A stretch of 64,000 bases of DNA from Arachidicoccus soli (GTDB taxonomy: Bacteria > Bacteroidota > Bacteroidia > Chitinophagales > Chitinophagaceae): contig NZ_CP032489.1 in assembly GCF_003600625.1 (NCBI RefSeq), forward strand, positions 3,658,001 through 3,722,000. The letters are read 5' to 3'. The position numbers and the translations under genes are program-made. Of the stretch, positions 36,719-44,881 are shown piece by piece; the stretch's first letter is position 1; every line of letters starts with the position of its first letter. The notes under the pieces are model-generated. The model ran no database searches. It was not told the DNA's origin and saw only the letters and a program-made list of their open reading frames with translations.

Positions 36719-37960
36719 ATGATGGCAGCAGAAATAAAATGTCCAAATTGCGGATATGATTTTGATCCGGGCGAATCTTTTAAAAAAGAAGTGCAAGTAC
36801 AGTTGCGCGCGCAAATGGAAGATTGGAAAAAACAAAAAGAAAACGAATTCTCTCAAAAAGAAGAATTACTAAAACAGCAAGAAGCTAATCGAAAATTGCA
36901 ATGGGAAGAGGATTTGAAAAAGAAAAATAAAACACTAGAAGAAAATATTCGCAAATCCTTAGCTAGTGATTTTGAAAACGAAATAAAACTCCTAAAAGAA
37001 TCTGCTTCTGAAAATGAAGAGAAATTAAAAACTGCCAGGCAAAAAGAATTGGAGTTTCTGCATAAAGAAAAAGCTTTGAAAGAAAGAGAAGCAGAAATGG
37101 AATTGCAGGTGCAACGCCAAATAATTTTAGAAAGGGAAAAACTAAAAGAGCAATTACAAAAAGAAGAAGCAGAAAAAAACTCCTTAAAAGAATCTGAGCA
37201 TGTAATGCGCGTGCGCGAATTGGAAAAACAGCTTAATGATCAAAAAAAATTAGCAGAAGAAATGCGCCGAAAAGTAGAACAGGGCAGCATGCAATTGCAA
37301 GGCGAAGTACAAGAATTGGAACTTGAAAATTTATTGAGAGAAACATTTCCTTTCGATAAAATAGAAGAAGTCGCCAAAGGCGTAAAAGGCGCAGATTGTA
37401 TTTTGAGCGTACATAACCGATTGGGTAATGAAGCAGGGAAAATAATTTTCGAAAGTAAGCGAACAAAAGATTTTAATAACGAATGGATTGAGAAGTTGAA
37501 GAAAGATATGCGCAGCCTCAATGCGGATATAGCTGTAATTGTAACGCAAACCCTTCCAAAAGATATGGAGCGTTTTGGTGAAAAAGACGGTATTTATATT
37601 TGCAATTTTGCCGAAGTAAGAAGTGTGGTCTTATTGCTACGCAACGGACTGTTGAAATTTGCCGAAGCACGCCAGAGCCAGGAAAATAAAGGCGATAAAA
37701 TGGTGATGCTTTATGATTATTTGACCGGTCACGAATTTGGTGAACAATGGAAAGCAATCAGTGAAGGATTTAGGGCAATGCGCAACAGTATACAGAAAGA
37801 ACGGGATACAATGGAAAGATTATGGAAAGCCCGCGAAAAACAATTGGAAAAAGTATTGCTCAATGCGACACATATTCGTGGTTCAATCGAAGGGATTGCA
37901 GGTTCTGACACCATTAATCTTAGTCTAACAGATGATGAAGATTTACTCTTGTTAGAGTAA
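36719..37960 (+). CDS. DUF2130 protein with zinc-finger start and long coiled coil
   Basis: 413 residues. It begins with a CPNCGYDF motif that looks like half of a zinc ribbon. Residues ~25-205 are a charged coiled coil rich in E, K and Q. The DUF2130 domain (about 205-370) follows, with VKGADCILSVHN and IIFESKRTKDF, which resembles the D-(E/Q)xK pattern of restriction-like nucleases. A helical tail ends the protein. Function is not established for the family. It is divergent from mfd by 118 bases and convergent with the cupin gene 3 bases downstream. Confidence 0.88.
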   Translation: MMAAEIKCPNCGYDFDPGESFKKEVQVQLRAQMEDWKKQKENEFSQKEELLKQQEANRKLQWEEDLKKKNKTLEENIRKSLASDFENEIKLLKESASENEEKLKTARQKELEFLHKEKALKEREAEMELQVQRQIILEREKLKEQLQKEEAEKNSLKESEHVMRVRELEKQLNDQKKLAEEMRRKVEQGSMQLQGEVQELELENLLRETFPFDKIEEVAKGVKGADCILSVHNRLGNEAGKIIFESKRTKDFNNEWIEKLKKDMRSLNADIAVIVTQTLPKDMERFGEKDGIYICNFAEVRSVVLLLRNGLLKFAEARQSQENKGDKMVMLYDYLTGHEFGEQWKAISEGFRAMRNSIQKERDTMERLWKAREKQLEKVLLNATHIRGSIEGIAGSDTINLSLTDDEDLLLLE

Positions 37961-37963
37961 TAT

Positions 37964-38302
37964 TTACTTGGGGAGGAAATCCTCACGCACCGGTGTAAAA
38001 ACGTCTATCAATGCACCGGTTTCTAGACATTCACAGCCATGGAGAATATCTGAAACCATAAAACATGCATCTCCTTGTTTTACAATTTTCTTTTCTTCCC
38101 CGATAGTAAATTCAAAAACACCACTTTCAACAAAAGTGGCTTGCGTATGCGGATGCCTATGAAGGATGCCTTTTACACCTTTTTCAAAATTTATTTTGAC
38201 CATCATCATTGTATCATTATACCCCAATATTTGACGCGAAACACCCGGTTCAGGCATTTCGATCAATAAATTTTCCTGGAAGATAAAACCTGTATTACTC
38301 AT
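37964..38302 (-). CDS. KdgF-like cupin, probable unsaturated-uronate converting enzyme
   Basis: 112 residues, a single cupin barrel. The metal motif is GILHRHPHTQATFVESG with two His and Gln, and the second motif is GDACFMVSDILHG with its His. The C-terminal DVFTPVREDFL is typical of the KdgF group, which linearises 4,5-unsaturated uronates released by polysaccharide lyases. Its start overlaps the end of the PL8 lyase gene by 8 bases, and the pairing fits: PL8 enzymes release just such products. Other small cupins share the fold, so the substrate is inference. Confidence 0.82.
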   Translation of the reverse strand: MSNTGFIFQENLLIEMPEPGVSRQILGYNDTMMMVKINFEKGVKGILHRHPHTQATFVESGVFEFTIGEEKKIVKQGDACFMVSDILHGCECLETGALIDVFTPVREDFLPK

Positions 38303-40442
38303 TCTTATTAATATTTAATTCAACTGTACTTCCGGCATAGTTTCCTGTTGGGAGTTGGCAATTGACTTTTTTACCATTAACACCTATCTCTACATTTTTT
38401 AATAATTGCGTTGGGTCAGCAACTGAAAGCGATAAACTATTTGTATCAGAGGGTTTCAACATCAACACACATGCCTTGTTTACTGTAATTTTATTTTTCC
38501 CATAAATCAATTCTCCTTTTTCATAAAATACAGCTTGTAATATTTTCAATTTTGTATCATAAACCGCTTGCAGATGATCATTATTTGCTAATATGTCAAT
38601 ATCAGAAATTGGGTAATCTTTCATTTCATTTTCATCAACCCCCGGAACTACAATATAAGCGTAGTGCTCATTTTGAGGCTTCTTACCATGATTAAACCAA
38701 GCTTTAAAAATATAACCGCTCGTAGTATCTGCTTTTTTATACTTCTTATTTATTCTTTGCCAATCATTCTTCTCAAAATCTTGTGTCACGCTAATATTTC
38801 CTCCTTCCGGGAAAAAATAGCCAATACTATCTTGCCATAACCAGTTATCTTTTTTAGCATTAAAATCAAGATGATCATCTGTATTTTCCAATCCATTCTT
38901 AGAGCTAAAGGCTTTTGTACGCAACCAACATTGATTAATTGTGGTAGTAATAGGCTGTTCTGCATCGGAATAAATTCCGGCACCCAAACAAACAATTTCA
39001 TTATCAAAATAAAAATAAGATTTATTAGCCTTAACACCGTCAAAATTGTGCTGATAAACATTTGCACCATATAGACTGTCGGAAACGCCTCCGACAAATT
39101 GTGTAGATCCCGGCTGCCCCCAAGAAGTCGTAGTGGGTATATCTTTATTATAATCACGTGAAGTTACTCCCGGGATTTTATCATATTCCCACAAAGGAAA
39201 AATCTGATAATATTCATCTCCGCTCCTTTGTATATCTGTAGCTCCATCTCCCATTGTACGGCCTAATACATTTTCACCATTGCCCGTTTCAGTTCTTTTT
39301 GTACGGATTGAATTGCTTCTTACTGTGAATAAATAACCCGGCCGCACTTGTATCGTATAATCACCTTTCCAAAATTGCTGATGAGTAGGCTTGATGCCAT
39401 AAGATGCCGGTTTTTTATTATCGATTCTTTCAACTAATTGCAGATATAATTCTTTGTCCTTGGGATTTACCAATTCTACGTTATGCAACAACCCAGATTT
39501 ATTAGATAGTTTTTTGAATAAATTTCCTTTGCGCGAAACGCCGCGACCTGTCGTACTAAAATCGCTATAACCTGCTCTTAAAGTATTTAAAAATACTTGG
39601 TTGAAGTAATGAACAATCATCTTCTTTTTATCTGCTGGTATTGCCCATTGGGTATCTCTTAAAAAAGCAGCTATTTTAAATTCATCATCTATAAATACAA
39701 CTCCGTAAGCTGCAATTTGCAATTGCGGGCCATGTTGCAAAAAAGTATAATCATATTGTAACCCTTCTTCATTGGTAAAAGAAACAGGTTCAAAGCATTG
39801 TTCTACAGCTGAATCCAAAAGCGGTTTATTTCTTGTGAGCACGGCGCGATAAATACAAATAAGTGCTTCATCAATTTTATTTGCACCGGTTTTTTTATAC
39901 ATATTTCCTCGTTGCATTTTTTCAATCAAAGAATTTTTTATAGAAGCAGGGATAGATATATTAGCGTTTTGCAATAACAATAAAATTTGTCCGATAACCC
40001 GAGGGCATGCTATTTCGTTGCTATACCAATTGGGAGAAATAGGGTCTTTTTTATTCCAGTAATCCAATGAAGCAATGATATTGTCGTACAAAATTTTATC
40101 GTCATATTTTTTGCATAATGGGTTCGTATAAGCAATTATAAAAGATTCTATATTGGCTAGATGTTCTACCGCATTCCACTTAATTAAGACCTTAGTGTCA
40201 TAATCAATATTCTTAAAAGAACCATCTGCTCGCAACTTTTCACTTTGCAGCTTTCCTACTTTTGTATCTATGTTTTTTGCCGCAACTTGGTTTGTGGTTG
40301 ATCGAAGATCCGCAACTATTCGCCTCTCAATAAGCGCAAGATTGTCTTTTTGTTTTTGGGAAATACTGCTTTGTTGCGCAAAAACACTTATACTAAGTAA
40401 ACAACAAAATAGAATTAATGAATACGTTTTCATATTTTTCAT
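38295..40442 (-). CDS. Polysaccharide lyase family 8 (hyaluronate/chondroitin/xanthan lyase type)
   Basis: 715 residues with a signal peptide (hydrophobic YSLILFCCLLSISVFA, cleavage before QQS). The alpha/alpha-barrel half contains NWYSNEIACPRVIGQILLL (Asn/Trp of the active site), then QYDYTFLQHGPQLQIAAYG with the catalytic His and Tyr, and RGVSRKG. The C-terminal beta-sandwich half spans about 350-715. Family enzymes cut uronic-acid polysaccharides by beta-elimination in the periplasm or outside. No SusCD pair or sulfatase is next to it; only a KdgF-like cupin overlaps its end. Confidence 0.9.
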   Translation of the reverse strand: MKNMKTYSLILFCCLLSISVFAQQSSISQKQKDNLALIERRIVADLRSTTNQVAAKNIDTKVGKLQSEKLRADGSFKNIDYDTKVLIKWNAVEHLANIESFIIAYTNPLCKKYDDKILYDNIIASLDYWNKKDPISPNWYSNEIACPRVIGQILLLLQNANISIPASIKNSLIEKMQRGNMYKKTGANKIDEALICIYRAVLTRNKPLLDSAVEQCFEPVSFTNEEGLQYDYTFLQHGPQLQIAAYGVVFIDDEFKIAAFLRDTQWAIPADKKKMIVHYFNQVFLNTLRAGYSDFSTTGRGVSRKGNLFKKLSNKSGLLHNVELVNPKDKELYLQLVERIDNKKPASYGIKPTHQQFWKGDYTIQVRPGYLFTVRSNSIRTKRTETGNGENVLGRTMGDGATDIQRSGDEYYQIFPLWEYDKIPGVTSRDYNKDIPTTTSWGQPGSTQFVGGVSDSLYGANVYQHNFDGVKANKSYFYFDNEIVCLGAGIYSDAEQPITTTINQCWLRTKAFSSKNGLENTDDHLDFNAKKDNWLWQDSIGYFFPEGGNISVTQDFEKNDWQRINKKYKKADTTSGYIFKAWFNHGKKPQNEHYAYIVVPGVDENEMKDYPISDIDILANNDHLQAVYDTKLKILQAVFYEKGELIYGKNKITVNKACVLMLKPSDTNSLSLSVADPTQLLKNVEIGVNGKKVNCQLPTGNYAGSTVELNINKNE

Positions 40443-40603
40443 AAAATAGACAGAATATCATCAAATGTAAATAACTATTGGAATTTCAGTATACATGACA
40501 AGCCATTTTTTTCATAATTAAGTAACGACTAATTTGCCTTTTCAACAATAATTAAAACAGCATAAATACCTGCCTGCAAGGAAGCACGCTACAAGTAAAT
40601 GCA

Positions 40604-40643
40604 AAACAGGCTGTACACAATATTTTTGCATACAACCTGTTTT
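40604..40643. terminator. Stem-loop downstream of the DUF2795 gene
   Basis: AAACAGGCTGTA (from 40604) pairs imperfectly with TACAACCTGTTT (to 40642), with T runs on both sides. It lies 22 bases after the DUF2795 stop and may also serve the other strand. Confidence 0.5.
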
Positions 40644-40664
40644 TATAAAAGAAGTAATTTCTAA

Positions 40665-40886
40665 TTAATACTCGTCTTCATTAAACATAAAGTCCTCCTG
40701 GCTCGGGTAATCGGGCCAAATATCTTCTATGCTCTCATATACCTCACCTTCGTATTCCAACTCTTGCAAATTTTCAACTACTTCTATGGGGGCGCCTGAG
40801 CGTATAGCAAAATCTATCAATTCATCCTTGCTTGCTGGCCAAGGTGCATCTTCAAGATAGCTGGCTAATTCTAAAGTCCAAAACAT
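40665..40886 (-). CDS. DUF2795 domain small acidic protein
   Basis: 73 residues, strongly acidic. The pattern LELASYLEDAPWPASKDELIDFAIRSGAPIEV, with the PWPA and helix that follows, is that of DUF2795, a small domain found in many bacteria and related to antitoxin-like or regulatory folds. It is conserved in Bacteroidota as a single short gene. There is no clear operon partner: PL8 lies on the same strand but 222 bases away, and lolD is divergent. Function unknown. Confidence 0.85.
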   Translation of the reverse strand: MFWTLELASYLEDAPWPASKDELIDFAIRSGAPIEVVENLQELEYEGEVYESIEDIWPDYPSQEDFMFNEDEY

Positions 40887-41033
40887 AATTTTCCCATTTT
40901 AAATTTCGGCAAAAGTAATCCATCATTTGGAACTACCAAATAACATTTTTGCATTGGAGAATTAAGGTATAGTTAAATTAAAGTAAAAACGTAATTTTGA
41001 AGCTATGTTTGCAAATAGAGAAAGATAAATTTT

Positions 41034-41690
41034 ATGCTCAAAGCCGTCAATATCCACAAGAAATACAATCAGTTAGAAGTCCTAAAAGGCGTAAGCTTGG
41101 AAATTCAAAAAAAAGAAATTGTGTCCATTATTGGTTCTTCCGGCGCCGGGAAAACAACTCTTTTGCATATTTTAGGCACATTAGATAGTTCCGACAAAGG
41201 CGAATTTTATCTAAACAATCAACCTTTTCATAAACTGAAAGACAAGAAATTGGCTGCCTTTAGAAACAAAAATATTGGTTTTGTATTTCAGTTTCACCAT
41301 CTTTTACCAGAGTTTACGGCATTGGAAAATGTATGTATACCTGGTTGGCTAGCAGGTAAAAAGAAAAAAGAAGTAGAAAACGAAGCGATAAAATTATTGA
41401 AAAGATTGAATTTGGCTGATCGACTAGAAAATAAACCAAGTGCATTAAGTGGCGGTGAGCAGCAACGCGTAGCAGTTGCCAGAGCTTTGATTAACAAACC
41501 ATCTATTGTATTTGCAGATGAACCAACAGGAAATTTGGATAGTAAAAATGCCAAGGAATTACACAATTTATTTTTACAACTTCGTGATGAATTTGATCAG
41601 ACCTTTTTAATAGTTACGCATAACCAAGAATTAGCCGAAATGAGTGACCGAATATTGAAAATGAAGGACGGACAGATTTGGGAAGAATAA
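41034..41690 (+). CDS. lolD: Lipoprotein-releasing ABC transporter ATPase
   Basis: 218 residues, one ABC ATPase domain. Walker A is GSSGAGKTTLL near 36-46, Q-loop FVFQFHHLLPEF, signature LSGGEQQRVAVARAL, Walker [14 protein letters not shown] and H-loop FLIVTHNQ. The FQFHHLLPEFTALEN stretch matches LolD closely. LolD powers extraction of lipoproteins from the inner membrane with LolC/E-type permeases, which are not in this window. A TAATTTTG box at 40992-40999 could be its -7 element. Confidence 0.9.
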   Translation: MLKAVNIHKKYNQLEVLKGVSLEIQKKEIVSIIGSSGAGKTTLLHILGTLDSSDKGEFYLNNQPFHKLKDKKLAAFRNKNIGFVFQFHHLLPEFTALENVCIPGWLAGKKKKEVENEAIKLLKRLNLADRLENKPSALSGGEQQRVAVARALINKPSIVFADEPTGNLDSKNAKELHNLFLQLRDEFDQTFLIVTHNQELAEMSDRILKMKDGQIWEE

Positions 41691-41728
41691 TTTTTTAAAA
41701 AATAGGTATTAAATCCAATCCCTGCAAT

Positions 41729-42289
41729 CTATTTCCTCGGTTTCCACTTTACTTCTTCTACATTAAGTTGCATTGCAATAAATCTACCTAATACAAAAAG
41801 ATAATCACTTAGCCGATTAAGATATTTTATTACCAGTAAAATATTTGCCTCTTCTTGTTCGCTGAAAAGTCCTACACACAAGCGTTCTGTACGTCGACAA
41901 ATCGTGCGTGCAATATGTGAATGAGAAACAATTACATGCCCTCCGGGCAAAAGAAAATGTGTCATTTTAGGTAAGGAATCATTCATTTTATCTATTTCCT
42001 TTTCTAATAAAATAATATCTTCTTCTCTTAAATCGGGAATAGCAAAGCGCGGTTCTTTTTCAGGATCACAAGCTAATGCTGCACCAATAGTAAATAACCT
42101 GTCTTGAATCTCCGTTAATATTGAAACTAAAGAAATAGTGACTAAATAATCATTCAGCAACCCAATTTGTGCGTTTAATTCATCAATCGTACCATAGCAT
42201 TCCACACGCAGATTATTTTTACGAACGCGGGTACCGCCAATTAAAGAGGTTTGACCTTTATCTCCGGTTTTTGTGTATATTTTTGCCAA
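41729..42289 (-). CDS. PduO-type cob(I)alamin adenosyltransferase
   Basis: 186 residues, the usual size for a single-domain PduO-type enzyme. The ATP-binding start is KIYTKTGDKGQTSLIGGTRV, followed by RVECYGTIDELNAQIG. The helix IARTICRRTERLCVGL carries the conserved Arg and Glu, and YLNRLSDYLFVLGR closes the active site. It makes adenosylcobalamin from cob(I)alamin and ATP in the cytoplasm. It is convergent with lolD (38 bases) and lies 69 bases downstream of a MacB-type ATPase gene. Confidence 0.94.
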   Translation of the reverse strand: MAKIYTKTGDKGQTSLIGGTRVRKNNLRVECYGTIDELNAQIGLLNDYLVTISLVSILTEIQDRLFTIGAALACDPEKEPRFAIPDLREEDIILLEKEIDKMNDSLPKMTHFLLPGGHVIVSHSHIARTICRRTERLCVGLFSEQEEANILLVIKYLNRLSDYLFVLGRFIAMQLNVEEVKWKPRK

Positions 42290-42358
42290 ATCTATTGCGA
42301 TATTAATCAGTATTAAGATTAGATTTCGTTGACATTTTTCGGAAAGAATTACCCGATT

Positions 42359-43075
42359 TCAATGCGTCAAAATGGGACTTCCTTTTTGGGCAGTATTTAT
42401 ATTATCAGATTCAATAATCCCATCACGTAATCGTATTACACGTTTCGCATATTCTGCAATATCTTCCTCGTGCGTTACCAATACAACAGTATTTCCTGCG
42501 GCTTGAATCTGACCAAAAATTTCCATAACTTCTACCGAAGTTTTTGAATCCAGGTTTCCGGTAGGTTCATCAGCTAAAAGGATCGCAGGGTTATTAATGA
42601 TGGCGCGAGCAATCGCTACACGTTGAATTTGTCCGCCGCTCATCTCATTAGATTTATGATGGCTACGATCACCCAATCCTACTTTTTCTAATGCAGCAAT
42701 AGCGCGTTCTATTCTCTCTTCTTTATTTACTCCGGCATATATAAGCGGTAATGCTACATTTTCTGCAGCAGTAAGTCTCGGGAGTAAATTAAATTGCTGA
42801 AATACAAATCCTATTTCCACATTTCTTACATCAGCCAAATCATCATCGGGCATTTTGCTTACATCTTTTCCATTTAAAATATATGTCCCTCCAGTAGGTG
42901 TATCTAAGCAACCTAAAATATTCATTAATGTGCTTTTGCCACTTCCCGAAGGCCCCATCAATGCTACATATTCATTCTTAAAGATGTCAAGAGAAATACC
43001 TTTTAATACCGGTATCCCCTGCCCGCCCATAAAATATTGCTTTTCTATTTTATTTAAATGAATGATAGAAGACAT
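42359..43075 (-). CDS. MacB/LolD-type ABC transporter ATPase
   Basis: 238 residues. Walker [13 protein letters not shown]-loop [12 protein letters not shown], signature [15 protein letters not shown], Walker [14 protein letters not shown] and VVLVTHEED are all intact. The sequence fits ATPases that partner FtsX/MacB-type permeases in export of peptides or macrolides. No permease gene is adjacent, so the partner is unknown. It is 15 bases downstream of gatC on the same strand. Confidence 0.92.
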   Translation of the reverse strand: MSSIIHLNKIEKQYFMGGQGIPVLKGISLDIFKNEYVALMGPSGSGKSTLMNILGCLDTPTGGTYILNGKDVSKMPDDDLADVRNVEIGFVFQQFNLLPRLTAAENVALPLIYAGVNKEERIERAIAALEKVGLGDRSHHKSNEMSGGQIQRVAIARAIINNPAILLADEPTGNLDSKTSVEVMEIFGQIQAAGNTVVLVTHEEDIAEYAKRVIRLRDGIIESDNINTAQKGSPILTH

Positions 43076-43090
43076 AGCTATTTTATTAAA

Positions 43091-43384
43091 TTATTTTTTA
43101 ATTACCTTTGGAACTAGAATGTACTCTCCATCAGTATTAGGTACATTTTTCAATGCTTCTTCACGTGTAATACTTCCTTCTATAACATCATCACGCAATA
43201 TATTTTGATGTGGTGTAATATGCAATAATGGCTCTACATTAGAAGTATCGACTTCGTTTAGTTTTTCAACAAACGAAATCATTTCTTTCAAATCAGATTT
43301 TATCGCTTCTTTTTCTTCCTCGTTAAATGTAAGTCGAGAGAGATGTGCCAAATCATCCACCAATTTATTTGTAATTTCTACCAT
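43091..43384 (-). CDS. gatC: Asp-tRNA(Asn)/Glu-tRNA(Gln) amidotransferase subunit C
   Basis: 97 residues from the ATG at 43384; the frame is open 63 codons further upstream, but that part overlaps the divergent methyltransferase gene and is not GatC-like. The protein begins MVEITNKLVDDLAHLSRLTF and contains SFVEKLNEVDTSNVEPLLH and LRDDVIEGSITREEALKN, the complete GatC pattern. GatC stabilises the GatA/GatB amidotransferase, which converts misacylated Glu-tRNA(Gln). gatA and gatB are elsewhere. Confidence 0.93.
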   Translation of the reverse strand: MVEITNKLVDDLAHLSRLTFNEEEKEAIKSDLKEMISFVEKLNEVDTSNVEPLLHITPHQNILRDDVIEGSITREEALKNVPNTDGEYILVPKVIKK

Positions 43385-43528
43385 GCAACAAAAATAAGCA
43401 AAGCAGGCCAAGTCGCCCAAAATTTTGGACAAGCGGCAATTTTGAAGAAAATATGGTGAAAGTGGAAAATCTGAGAATTTGAGGAGTTTATCTTTTACTT
43501 TTGCCTTTTCCTTTTCCATTTTTTTGTC

Positions 43529-44242
43529 ATGGCCAATCAATACTTTCAATTTAAACAGTTTACTATTCATCAAGATAAATGTGCAATGAAAGTTTGCACA
43601 GATGCTTGTTTGTTTGGTGCGCTACTTCCTATAATTGAAAAAGGAAAGGCGCTGGATATTGGAGCAGGTACCGGTTTACTTTCTTTGATGTATGCTCAGA
43701 AGAAAAATAATTGTGTTATCGATTCTGTCGAAATTGATAAAGCGGCATTTGAGCAAGCTAAAGAAAATTACCTTCGATCTAAATGGGGGAATAGAATACA
43801 TATATTTAATGAAAGGATACAAACCTTTGCCGAAAAACAACAGAAACGATATGATATTATCTTCTCCAATCCGCCTTTTTTTGAGAATGATTTAAAACCT
43901 GATAACACACAACGTAATCTTGCGCATCATTCTACACAACTGTCATTGAAAGAATTAATAATTACTGCTAAAAAGTTATTAAGCCTAGAAGGCGTTTTCT
44001 GCGTCCTACTACCTTACGCACGCAATGAATATTTTGAACGATTGGCGGTAAAAGAATCGCTTTTTTTGCAAAAGAAAATATCCATTAGCCAAACACCAAA
44101 GCACACTTTTTTTAGAAGTATTTTATTTTTTAGCAAAAAAGAAGCTTCTAAAAATGAAGAAGAAATAATTATAAAAGCAGAAGATGGCAAGTATTCCTTA
44201 AAGTTTGAAGAATTACTGAAAGATTACTATTTGTATTTGTAA
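43529..44242 (+). CDS. trmN6: tRNA1(Val) (adenine(37)-N6)-methyltransferase
   Basis: 237 residues, class I SAM methyltransferase. It starts NQYFQFKQFTIHQDKCAMKV, a TrmN6 (YfiC) hallmark, with SAM loop LDIGAGTGLLSLMYAQ near 47-62 and catalytic FSNPPFF. The modification is m6A37 in tRNA-Val. The gene is divergent from gatC by 144 bases and ends ~150 bases before tRNA-Leu(CAA). A TACTTTTG box at 43496-43503 precedes it. Confidence 0.92.
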   Translation: MANQYFQFKQFTIHQDKCAMKVCTDACLFGALLPIIEKGKALDIGAGTGLLSLMYAQKKNNCVIDSVEIDKAAFEQAKENYLRSKWGNRIHIFNERIQTFAEKQQKRYDIIFSNPPFFENDLKPDNTQRNLAHHSTQLSLKELIITAKKLLSLEGVFCVLLPYARNEYFERLAVKESLFLQKKISISQTPKHTFFRSILFFSKKEASKNEEEIIIKAEDGKYSLKFEELLKDYYLYL

Positions 44243-44393
44243 TTTTACCACCTCATGAAAACAGTAAAGAAAATATTGCGGGTTTTAAAAAAGATATTTT
44301 GGCGCAAAAAAAGTTGTTGTGAATAAATCTTAAAAATTGTTTTGCAGATTAGAATGATGCGCTTACATTTGCCATCCCAAATACACATCTGAA

Positions 44394-44477
44394 GCCCAGA
44401 TGGCGGAATTGGTAGACGCGCTAGACTCAAAATCTGGTTTTCGCAAGGGAGTGCAGGTTCGATTCCTGTTCTGGGCA
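44394..44477 (+). tRNA. tRNA-Leu (anticodon CAA)
   Basis: 84-nt class II tRNA. Acceptor GCCCAGA pairs with TCTGGGC, D-arm contains TTGGTAGACGCG, the anticodon loop is CTCAAAA between CTAGA and TCTGG, the variable arm contains TTTTCGCAAGGGAG, and the T-arm is GCAGGTTCGATTCCTGT. Anticodon CAA reads UUG. CCA is not encoded. Confidence 0.96.
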
Positions 44478-44498
44478 CGTTGATTATCAACAAGTTAC

Positions 44499-44531
44499 AA
44501 AGGTCGCAATAACTGCGGCCTTTAGTTTTTT
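44499..44531 (+). terminator. Rho-independent terminator after tRNA-Leu(CAA)
   Basis: AAAGGTCGCA (44499-44508) pairs with TGCGGCCTTT (44514-44523) with one G-T pair and a 5-base loop, followed by AGTTTTTTC. It lies 22 bases after the tRNA. Confidence 0.75.
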
Positions 44532-44533
44532 CA

Positions 44534-44557
44534 AAATTTGCCAGCAAATTTGCCAGT
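44534..44557 (+). repeat. Two tandem 12-bp repeats
   Basis: AAATTTGCCAGC at 44534-44545 is directly followed by AAATTTGCCAGT at 44546-44557. They might be integrase arm-binding sites, but with only two copies the role is uncertain. Confidence 0.5.
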
Positions 44558-44881
44558 AAAAATAGATACAAAAAGAAAAGAACTGATTAATAAAGCAAAG
44601 GTAATGCTTTATTTTATTTACTGAGTTTAGCCTCATTGACCCCAAACTGCTCTCATAACCACCGCAAAATAGAATGCCTAAAAATTTAGATAACCCTTTT
44701 TTTATTGACATTTCTGCACATAAGAAATAATACAATCCTGCTAAATCAAACTCTTTATTATTCACACCAACAATTTTAATATTGTAATTATTACGTGATT
44801 TTTTTGTTTTTTTGTATTTAGTTGCACCTTTACCTTTACTCAATTGGAAACTGTCTATATATATTGAAATGAAGAAGCAAA

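Larger units (their letters stand above)
44478..44881. other. Region behind tRNA-Leu: terminator, 12-bp direct repeat, no gene
   Basis: 404 bases without a convincing gene. A terminator lies at 44499-44531 and a tandem 12-bp repeat at 44534-44557 (AAATTTGCCAGC, then AAATTTGCCAGT). A tRNA 3' end followed by short direct repeats is how integrase attachment regions look, but no integrase is adjacent. Confidence 0.4.

Noticed and set aside
44245-44571. Minus-strand frame across tRNA-Leu(CAA), reading RTGIEPALPCENQILSLARLPIPP-like text
   Set aside because: This is the well-known spurious translation of the antisense strand of a tRNA-Leu gene; the tRNA explains the sequence.
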